Below are positions 57,708 through 64,000 of a stretch of 64,000 nucleotides of DNA, piece after piece. The stretch comes from Acidihalobacter prosperus. Lineage in GTDB: Bacteria > Pseudomonadota > Gammaproteobacteria > DSM-5130 > Acidihalobacteraceae. The notes under the pieces were generated by a model. That model was not told where the DNA came from and ran no database searches. It worked only from the letters and a program-made list of their open reading frames with translations. The position numbers were made by a program, and so were the translations under genes. Position 1 is the stretch's first letter; every line of letters starts with the position of its first letter. The stretch covers positions 609,397-673,396 of the forward strand of contig NZ_JQSG02000003.1 of the NCBI RefSeq assembly GCF_000754095.2, read 5' to 3'.

Positions 57708-58160
57708 ATGTCGCGACTCCTACTTATCAACGGCCCCAACCTGAACCTGCTCGGCAAGCGCGAGCCCGGCGTGTACGGACATACCGGGCTCGATGCCATC
57801 GTCGATGACGCCACCAGGCAGGCGCAATCGCTGGGCCACGAACTGCTCCATTTCCAGTCCAATCACGAAGGCGCGCTGGTCGACCGCATCCAGCAGGCGG
57901 CCACCGAATCGGTTGACTACATCCTGATCAACCCCGCAGCCTACACGCACACCAGCGTGGCCTTGCGCGACGCGCTGCTCGCCACTGGCATCCCCTTCAT
58001 CGAGATTCATCTGTCCAATGTCCATGCGCGCGAGCCCTTCCGTGCCCACTCCTACCTCTCGGACGTCGCACGAGGCGTGATCAGCGGTTTCGGCCCGCTC
58101 GGCTATCGGCTGGCCGTCGCGGCCGCGGCCGACGCGCTCGGACAACCACTCAAACAATAA
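57708..58160 (+). CDS. aroQ: 3-dehydroquinate dehydratase, type II
   Basis: 150 residues from the ATG at 57708. [51 protein letters not shown] and [17 protein letters not shown] are the complete type II signature (shikimate pathway). A GTG at 57690 would add six residues. It leads the aroQ-accB-accC unit. Confidence 0.96.
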   Translation: MSRLLLINGPNLNLLGKREPGVYGHTGLDAIVDDATRQAQSLGHELLHFQSNHEGALVDRIQQAATESVDYILINPAAYTHTSVALRDALLATGIPFIEIHLSNVHAREPFRAHSYLSDVARGVISGFGPLGYRLAVAAAADALGQPLKQ

Positions 58161-58169
58161 GGCTTCAGT

Positions 58170-58628
58170 ATGGATATCCGCAAAGTCAAAAAGCTCATCG
58201 AACTGCTCGAATCCTCCGGCATCGCCGAAATCGAGATCAAGGAGGGCGAGGAATCCGTGCGCATCAGCCGCCAGGCCACCCAAGGCGCAGCGCCGATCGC
58301 CTATGCGCCCGCGCCGGCGGCGGCCGCTCCCGCCACCGGCGCCACTGCGCTCCTGCATGCCGAAGCATCCGAAAACTCATCGGCGATACCGGACGGTCAG
58401 CGTGTCGTTTCGCCCATGGTGGGCACGTTCTACCGGGCGTCCTCGCCGGGCGCCCCGCCCTTCGTCGAGATCGGCCAAAACGTTGCCGTCGGCGATACGC
58501 TGTGCATCATCGAGGCGATGAAGATGCTCAATCAGATCGAGGCCGAACAGGCCGGCGTCGTCAAGGCGATCCTGGTGGAAAACGGCCAGCCGGTGGAATA
58601 CGGCGAACCCCTTTTCGTCATCGGCTAA
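58170..58628 (+). CDS. accB: Biotin carboxyl carrier protein of acetyl-CoA carboxylase
   Basis: 152 residues. N-terminal [32 protein letters not shown], an Ala/Pro linker and the biotinyl domain with the biotin Lys in [11 protein letters not shown]. Carries CO2 between AccC and the transferase. Confidence 0.97.
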   Translation: MDIRKVKKLIELLESSGIAEIEIKEGEESVRISRQATQGAAPIAYAPAPAAAAPATGATALLHAEASENSSAIPDGQRVVSPMVGTFYRASSPGAPPFVEIGQNVAVGDTLCIIEAMKMLNQIEAEQAGVVKAILVENGQPVEYGEPLFVIG

Positions 58629-58645
58629 GGGATACGCACCCGATC

Positions 58646-59986
58646 ATGCTCAAGAAAGTCGTCATCGCCAACCGCGGCGAAATCGCGCTGCGCATCCTGC
58701 GCGCCTGCCGCGAACTCGGCATCAAGACCGTCGCCGTCCACTCCGAAGCCGACCGCGATCTCAAGCACGTTCGTCTGGCCGACGAATCCGTCTGCATCGG
58801 CCCCGCCTCGTCCACCGAGAGCTATCTCAACATCCCGGCCCTCATCAGCGCGGCCGAGGTGACCGACGCGGTCGCCATCCATCCCGGCTATGGCTTCCTC
58901 GCGGAAAACGCCGATTTTGCCGAGCGCGTGGAATCGAGCGGCTTCATCTTCATCGGCCCCAAGGCGGAAACCATCCGCCTGATGGGCGACAAGGTCTCCG
59001 CCAAACATGCCATGAAGGCCGCCGGGGTCCCCTGCGTACCCGGTTCCGACGGTCCGCTCGACGATGACGCCGACACCAATCTTCGCCTTGCCCGCGAGAT
59101 CGGTTTCCCGGTCATCATCAAGGCTGCGGGCGGCGGCGGCGGGCGCGGCATGCGTGTGGTGCACTCCGAGGCCAGCCTGCTCAACGCCATCGCCATGACC
59201 CGAGCCGAGGCGCAGGGCGCCTTCGGCAATCCCACCGTCTACATGGAGAAGTTCCTCGAGGCTCCCCGCCACGTGGAATTCCAGATGCTCGCCGACCACC
59301 ACGGCAATGCCGTTCACCTGGGCGAGCGCGACTGCTCGATGCAGCGGCGCCACCAAAAGGTCGTGGAGGAAGCACCGGCCCCCGGCATCGGCGAGCGCGA
59401 ACGCAGCAAGCTCGGCGAGCGCCTGGCCGAAGCCTGTCGCAAGATCGGTTACCGCGGCGCCGGCACCTTCGAGTTCCTGTACGAGAACGGCGAGTTCTAT
59501 TTCATCGAAATGAATACCCGCGTACAGGTCGAGCACCCGGTGACGGAAATGATCACCGGCATCGACATCGTGCGCATGCAGCTGCTGATCGCCGGCGGCG
59601 AGCCGCTGCCGTTCCGGCAAAAGGACATCCAATTCCGGGGGCACGCGATCGAATGCCGGATCAATGCGGAGGATCCGCAGAATTTCCTCCCCTCGCCCGG
59701 CACGATCACCCAGTATCACGCGCCAGGCGGACCGGGCATCCGCGTCGACTCGCATATTTACAACGGCTATCGCGTGCCGCCGAACTACGATTCGCTGATC
59801 GGCAAGCTGATCGCCTATGGCGAGACCCGCGAGACCGCCATCGCCCGCATGCGCGGCGCCCTGCAGGAAATCGTGGTCGACGGCATCAAGACCAACATCC
59901 CCCTGCATCAGGACATCATTTCTGACGCCGCCTTCGTCAAGGGCGGCACCAACATCCACTATCTGGAAAAAAAGCTGGGCCTGTAA
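58646..59986 (+). CDS. accC: Acetyl-CoA carboxylase, biotin carboxylase subunit
   Basis: 446 residues. Start ATG 58646 ([26 protein letters not shown]), ATP-grasp glycine loop [32 protein letters not shown] and [14 protein letters not shown]. It carboxylates biotin on AccB using bicarbonate and ATP; 17 bases after accB. Confidence 0.97.
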   Translation: MLKKVVIANRGEIALRILRACRELGIKTVAVHSEADRDLKHVRLADESVCIGPASSTESYLNIPALISAAEVTDAVAIHPGYGFLAENADFAERVESSGFIFIGPKAETIRLMGDKVSAKHAMKAAGVPCVPGSDGPLDDDADTNLRLAREIGFPVIIKAAGGGGGRGMRVVHSEASLLNAIAMTRAEAQGAFGNPTVYMEKFLEAPRHVEFQMLADHHGNAVHLGERDCSMQRRHQKVVEEAPAPGIGERERSKLGERLAEACRKIGYRGAGTFEFLYENGEFYFIEMNTRVQVEHPVTEMITGIDIVRMQLLIAGGEPLPFRQKDIQFRGHAIECRINAEDPQNFLPSPGTITQYHAPGGPGIRVDSHIYNGYRVPPNYDSLIGKLIAYGETRETAIARMRGALQEIVVDGIKTNIPLHQDIISDAAFVKGGTNIHYLEKKLGL

Positions 59987-60051
59987 GACAGGGCCACCCG
60001 CCGCCGGCGAATACGCTCGGCGGCAGACCATCTCCGACCCCGTACACGCCC

Positions 60052-60936
60052 ATGCCTTGGCAGAACCTGATCATTACCGTCCCCGAACACCTCGCCGAGA
60101 CGATCGAGGCCCGCCTCGAAAGCGCGGGCGCGCTGTCGATGACCCTCGGCGATGCGGGCGACACACCGGTGCTCGAGCCCGGCCCCGGCGAAACCCCTCT
60201 GTGGCCGGAACTGAGCCTGACCGCGCTGTTTGCCGACGATATCGATCTCGCCCCCCTGGCCGCTGCGCTGCAAGCGGAATACGGGCTGGCCGCAAGCCCG
60301 CACGTGGCGGCCGTGCCGGATCAGGACTGGACCCGCGCATGGATGGACGATTTCAAACCCATGCAATTCGGCGCGCGCGTCTGGGTCTGTCCAAGTTGGT
60401 GCGAGCCGCCCGATCCGCACGCCGTCAACCTGAGGCTCGATCCCGGGCTGGCCTTCGGCACCGGCACCCACCCCACGACGGCGCTCTGCCTTAAGTGGCT
60501 CGACGTCCACACGCATGACGGCGACCGCGTGCTCGACTTCGGCTGCGGCTCCGGCGTGCTCGCCATCGCCGCCCTGATGCTCGGCGCCGGCGAGGCCTGG
60601 GCGGTGGATATCGATCCGCAGGCGTTGACCGCCACCCGCGACAACGCGCGGCGCAACGACATCGCCGACGAGCGCCTGCACATCGGCCAGCCCGACGCGC
60701 CTGGCACCTGGCGGGCCGATCTCGTCGTCGCGAACATCCTGTCGGGCCCGCTGATCGCACTGGCCGACACGCTCTGCGCCCACGTCAGGCCAGGGGGCAG
60801 GCTGCTGCTCTCCGGCATACTCGAGACCCAGGCCGAGGCCACTGCGGCCGCCTACGCGGACCGCATCGACTGGGACGCCCCCGTCACGCAGGAGGGCTGG
60901 GTACGCCTGTCGGGTCGGCGAATCGACGATGCTTGA
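60052..60936 (+). CDS. prmA: Ribosomal protein L11 methyltransferase PrmA
   Basis: 294 residues. DLRLDPGLAFGTGTHPTTALCL, DFGCGSGVLAIAALMLGA (SAM loop) and VVANILSGPL are diagnostic. It trimethylates several Lys/N-terminal groups of L11. Placed after accC as in many gammaproteobacteria. Confidence 0.96.
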   Translation: MPWQNLIITVPEHLAETIEARLESAGALSMTLGDAGDTPVLEPGPGETPLWPELSLTALFADDIDLAPLAAALQAEYGLAASPHVAAVPDQDWTRAWMDDFKPMQFGARVWVCPSWCEPPDPHAVNLRLDPGLAFGTGTHPTTALCLKWLDVHTHDGDRVLDFGCGSGVLAIAALMLGAGEAWAVDIDPQALTATRDNARRNDIADERLHIGQPDAPGTWRADLVVANILSGPLIALADTLCAHVRPGGRLLLSGILETQAEATAAAYADRIDWDAPVTQEGWVRLSGRRIDDA

Positions 60937-60980
60937 CGGGCTTTGCCGCCCGCGCGGCAGGCCGTATCCTTGAGGACACC

Positions 60981-61712
60981 ATGTACGTCGAATGTCCGCA
61001 GTGCCACGCCCTCTACCGCATCAGCCGCCACCAACTCACGGCCGCCGACGGCTGGGTGCGCTGCGGCGAATGCCAGCATGTATTCGAGGCCCGGGAAACG
61101 CTCTCGGACGAAGACGAACATCACCCGCAATTACCGCTAGGCTACCCGGACCCGCCCGCCGCCGAGTCTGGCGCACCCGTCGCGACGGCACCGCTGGACA
61201 CCGGCGACGACGCCGTAGCGGCATCGAAACGGCCACGCGGCTGGCTTGCCACCCTGGCGTGGAGCCTCGGCATCCTCGCCCTGCTTGCCCTGCTCGCCGG
61301 CCAGTACCTGCTCAGCGTCCGCGACCAGCTGGCGCAGACGCCGGCGCTGCGCCCCTGGCTCGCGCAGCTCTGCGAACTGCGCGGCTGCACCCTGCCGCCC
61401 CTACGGGCTCTGAACCGCATCGAACTGATCAGCCGCAACGTGTTCACGCACCCCAATATCGCGCATGCACTGATGCTCACGGCCACCATCGACAATACCG
61501 CCCCCTTCCCGCAACCGTATCCCGTGCTGCAGATCAGCTTCTCCAATCTGCAGGGCAAGACCGTTGCCATCGGCCGCTTCAAACCCGCCCAATATCTGCC
61601 GCCGGACATCAATCCGCGGCAATCCATGCCCCCCGACACGCCGATTGCGATCAGCGTTTCCTTCAAGGATCCGGGGCCGCAGGCGGTCAGCTACGAATTC
61701 AGCTTTCATTGA
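60981..61712 (+). CDS. Zinc-ribbon membrane protein with DUF3426
   Basis: 243 residues from the ATG at 60981. N-terminal zinc ribbon (CPQCHALYRI ... VRCGECQHVFEA), a Pro/acidic linker, one transmembrane helix (about 90-112, LATLAWSLGILALLALLAG) and a C-terminal DUF3426 domain (LELISRNVFTHPN, YPVLQISFSN, YLPPDINP). Commonly found between prmA and dusB; role unknown. Confidence 0.85.
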   Translation: MYVECPQCHALYRISRHQLTAADGWVRCGECQHVFEARETLSDEDEHHPQLPLGYPDPPAAESGAPVATAPLDTGDDAVAASKRPRGWLATLAWSLGILALLALLAGQYLLSVRDQLAQTPALRPWLAQLCELRGCTLPPLRALNRIELISRNVFTHPNIAHALMLTATIDNTAPFPQPYPVLQISFSNLQGKTVAIGRFKPAQYLPPDINPRQSMPPDTPIAISVSFKDPGPQAVSYEFSFH

Positions 61713-61795
61713 GGCGGCGCAAGGCGTCCACCTGCTTTACAATCCCCACCCGCTCAACTATGTTTTTTCGATTCCCCGTGACGACCCCGACGCAC

Positions 61796-62797
61796 ATGCA
61801 GATCGGCGCCCATGCCATTTCCAACCGGTTGATCCTCGCGCCCATGGCCGGGGTCACCGATCAGCCGTTCCGCAATCTGTGCCGAAGGCTGGGCGCCGGC
61901 ATGGCGGTCTCCGAAATGGTCACCGTGCGCCCCGAACTCCGCGCCAGCGACAAGACCCGGCACCGACTCGATCACGCCGGCGAAACCGGCATTCGCAGCG
62001 TCCAGATCGCCGGCGCCGACCCGTCGATGATGGCCGAGGCCGCGCGCGTGAACGCCGCCGAAGGCGCCCAGATCATCGACATCAACATGGGCTGTCCCGC
62101 CAAGAAGGTGTGCAGCAAGGCGGCCGGCTCCGCGTTGATGCGCGACGAGGCGCTGGTGAAGCGCATTCTCGAAGCCGTGGTCGACGCCGTCGACATCCCG
62201 GTCACGCTCAAAATCCGCACCGGCTGGTCGCCCGAACACCGCAACGCGGTGGTCGTCGCCCGCATCGCCGAAGCCGCCGGCATTCGCGCGCTCGCGGTGC
62301 ACGGTCGCACCCGTGCCTGCCGCTTCGAGGGACACGCGGAATACGGTACCATCCGCGCCGTCAAGCGGGCGGTCGGTATCCCGGTCATCGCCAATGGCGA
62401 TATCGACAGCCCGCAACGGGCCCTTTCGGTGCTTGAGGCAAGCGAAGCCGACGCCCTCATGATCGGCCGGGCCGCTCAGGGCAACCCCTGGATATTCCGT
62501 GAGATCGATCATTTCCTGCGGACCGGCGAGACCGGGGGAGCCGCCGACGCGGACGAAACCCGCGAAACGCTGCTGGAACACGTGCAGGCCCTGTACCGGT
62601 TCTACGGCGAAGCGCGCGGTTACAGGGTCGCACGCAAGCACATCGACTGGTATCTTAAGACGATCACAATCAATACAGCACGTCACGGCATTGCCGATTG
62701 GCGCGCACGCATACTGAGCGCCGAGGGCAGCGCCGCGCAGTACCGCCTGCTCGAGTCCTTTTTCCGGAACAGCCATTCAAGGGGGCTTGCCGCATGA
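61796..62797 (+). CDS. dusB: tRNA-dihydrouridine synthase DusB
   Basis: 333 residues from the ATG at 61796 (MQIGAHAISNRLILAPMAGVTDQPFR); an ATG at 61760 is less typical. FMN-binding barrel with MGCPAKKVCSKAAGSALM (active-site Cys) and HGRTRACRFEG. It reduces specific uridines in tRNA; its stop overlaps the fis ATG. Confidence 0.95.
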   Translation: MQIGAHAISNRLILAPMAGVTDQPFRNLCRRLGAGMAVSEMVTVRPELRASDKTRHRLDHAGETGIRSVQIAGADPSMMAEAARVNAAEGAQIIDINMGCPAKKVCSKAAGSALMRDEALVKRILEAVVDAVDIPVTLKIRTGWSPEHRNAVVVARIAEAAGIRALAVHGRTRACRFEGHAEYGTIRAVKRAVGIPVIANGDIDSPQRALSVLEASEADALMIGRAAQGNPWIFREIDHFLRTGETGGAADADETRETLLEHVQALYRFYGEARGYRVARKHIDWYLKTITINTARHGIADWRARILSAEGSAAQYRLLESFFRNSHSRGLAA

Positions 62798-63084
62798 ACG
62801 CACCACCGTCGCAGAAACTGACCCGGTCTCTTGCGGATACGGCTGCTGCACATGCTCCCCCGCCGCTATCCGACGCGGTCAGAACCTCGCTCGAGCACTA
62901 TTTCCAGACCCTGGACGGCCACGAGCCCAGCGACCTCTACCGCCTGGTTCTGGCCGAGGTCGAACGCCCGCTGCTGGAGGCCGTGCTGATCCAATGTCGC
63001 GGCAACCAATGCCGGGCGGCCGCCTATCTCGGCATCAGCCGCGGCACGCTGCGCAAGAAGCTGCTCGACCACGGGCTCAACTGA
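62794..63084 (+). CDS. fis: Nucleoid-associated protein Fis
   Basis: 96 residues. SDAVRTSLEHYFQTLDGHEPSDLYRLVLAEVERPLL and the C-terminal helix-turn-helix NQCRAAAYLGISRGTLRKKL are typical of Fis. The dusB-fis operon is a gammaproteobacterial hallmark; it overlaps dusB by ATGA. Confidence 0.95.
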   Translation: MNAPPSQKLTRSLADTAAAHAPPPLSDAVRTSLEHYFQTLDGHEPSDLYRLVLAEVERPLLEAVLIQCRGNQCRAAAYLGISRGTLRKKLLDHGLN

Positions 63085-63114
63085 GCGACACTCACCCCAC
63101 CCGTCCCGACGGGC

Positions 63115-63143
63115 AAGACCGTAACCGGACGTCCCGGTATACT
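63115..63143 (+). promoter_or_regulatory. Candidate purH promoter
   Basis: TATACT (63138-63143) with AAGACC 17 bases upstream (63115-63120, half-matching TTGACA). It lies 34 bases before the purH ATG. The weak -35 makes this tentative. No PurR-like palindrome was seen. Confidence 0.35.
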
Positions 63144-63176
63144 GCGCGCTTTTCCTGAAGTGGCGGGGGTTCCTCC

Positions 63177-64000
63177 ATGCAAGACAAGCGATCCATTGGC
63201 CGTGCGCTGATCAGCGTTTCCGACAAGACCGGCATCGAAACACTCGCACAGGCGCTCGTCGAACTGGGCGTCGAACTCCTCTCCACCGGCGGTACCGCAC
63301 GCAACCTGAAGGCGGCCGGCCTGCCCGTACTCGACGTATCCGAGCACACCCGCTTTCCGGAAATGATGGACGGCCGCGTCAAGACCCTGCACCCCAAGAT
63401 CCACGGCGGCATTCTCGGTCGCCGCGGCATCGACGACGAGATCATGGCCGAGCACGACATCGGCGCCATCGACCTCGTGGTGGTCAATCTCTACCCCTTC
63501 GAGGCGACCATCGCCAACCCCGACTGCCCACTGGCCGAGGCGATCGAGCAGATCGACATCGGTGGCCCGGCCATGGTCCGTGCCGCAGCCAAGAACCACG
63601 CCGACGTCGCCGTGGTCGTCGACCCGGCGGACTATGCGGGACTCGTCGAGGAATTGCGCCAGGCCGGCGGCACGTGCCTGCAGACCCGCTTCGCGCTGGC
63701 CGCCAAGGCCTTCGCCCACACCGCCCGTTACGACGGCATGGTCGCGAACTACCTAGGCGCAATCGCCGCCGACGGCAGCCGCGCGCCCTTTCCGGACACG
63801 CTCAGCCTGCAGTTCGACAAGGCCGAGGACCTGCGCTACGGCGAAAACCCCCATCAGCGCGCGGCCTTCTACCGCGAACGCAACCTGGCCGAGGCCAGCG
63901 TCGCCAGCGCACGTCAGCTACAGGGCAAGGCGCTGTCCTTCAACAACATCGCCGATACCGATGCGGCATTGGAATGCGTCAAGCAGTTCGACGCCCCGGC
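63177..64000 (+). CDS. purH: Bifunctional AICAR formyltransferase/IMP cyclohydrolase PurH, 5' part
   Basis: The first 274 codons are in the window; the gene runs off the end. [50 protein letters not shown] and [15 protein letters not shown] are the IMP cyclohydrolase part and the start of the transformylase. Last two steps of purine synthesis. ATG at 63177 ([13 protein letters not shown]). Confidence 0.96.
   Translation, partial: MQDKRSIGRALISVSDKTGIETLAQALVELGVELLSTGGTARNLKAAGLPVLDVSEHTRFPEMMDGRVKTLHPKIHGGILGRRGIDDEIMAEHDIGAIDLVVVNLYPFEATIANPDCPLAEAIEQIDIGGPAMVRAAAKNHADVAVVVDPADYAGLVEELRQAGGTCLQTRFALAAKAFAHTARYDGMVANYLGAIAADGSRAPFPDTLSLQFDKAEDLRYGENPHQRAAFYRERNLAEASVASARQLQGKALSFNNIADTDAALECVKQFDAP

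Overview
The window is a chromosomal segment of a high-GC gammaproteobacterium. The evidence is the fabA/fabB pair, fis behind dusB, accB-accC-prmA, waaA/waaC/waaF with hldD/hldE (LPS core made from Kdo and heptose), groESL under a CIRCE element with fxsA beside it, and a TPP riboswitch on thiC. CIRCE control argues against enterics. The overall look suggests Chromatiales/Ectothiorhodospiraceae (an Acidihalobacter-like lineage), but that placement is inference.

Layout. (1) 1-4313: the 3' end of argH, then a complete small chromosomal integron: intI on the minus strand, an attI core, three intact gene cassettes with matched attC sites, and the start of a fourth cut off by an insertion sequence. 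The cassettes carry a CoiA-like nuclease, a nuclease-like hypothetical and a membrane-anchored hypothetical. (2) 4314-5611: an IS5-type element lying at a rearrangement junction. (3) 5588-8827: a Fap-like functional-amyloid locus on the minus strand: a C39-like peptidase cut off by the IS just before its catalytic histidine, two secreted proteins with GVNVAAG-type repeats, and a small secreted protein with a double-glycine-like motif. (4) 8828-13330: gene-poor accessory DNA with a 42-residue membrane peptide, a nitrilase-family hydrolase, an AT-rich HEPN-like gene and a higBA-type toxin-antitoxin pair. (5) 13388-20171: thiC, PPK2-type kinase, a Pcm-family methyltransferase, an isochorismatase-family hydrolase, fabB and fabA. 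(6) 20350-36239: a large LPS-core locus with five GT9 heptosyltransferase-like genes, four further glycosyltransferases, waaA, hldD, hldE, an LpxL-like acyltransferase, a polysaccharide deacetylase and one AT-rich inserted FkbM-like gene. (7) 36256-42502: zf-CHCC protein, ilvE, glnE, a porin and a periplasmic DsrE-family protein. (8) 42897-44206: an ECF sigma factor and an anti-sigma factor whose periplasmic half is itself DsrE-like. (9) 44236-49274: two PilT/PilU-type ATPases with a HEAT-repeat/Ser-Thr kinase fusion and an unknown protein. (10) 49536-52109: groEL, groES, fxsA. (11) 52300-57566: a thioredoxin, TolC-like, adaptor, cutA, dsbD operon. (12) 57708-64000: aroQ, accB, accC, prmA, a zinc-ribbon membrane protein, dusB, fis and the start of purH.

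How the parts work together. The housekeeping half supplies envelope lipids (fabAB, LpxL-like), LPS core sugars (hldDE, waaCF, waaA) and envelope redox and export functions (dsbD, cutA, TolC-like). The most unusual units are the DsrE-porin/ECF/DsrE-anti-sigma set, the HEAT-kinase/PilT set, the IS-broken amyloid locus, and the integron whose cassettes look like nuclease or effector genes.
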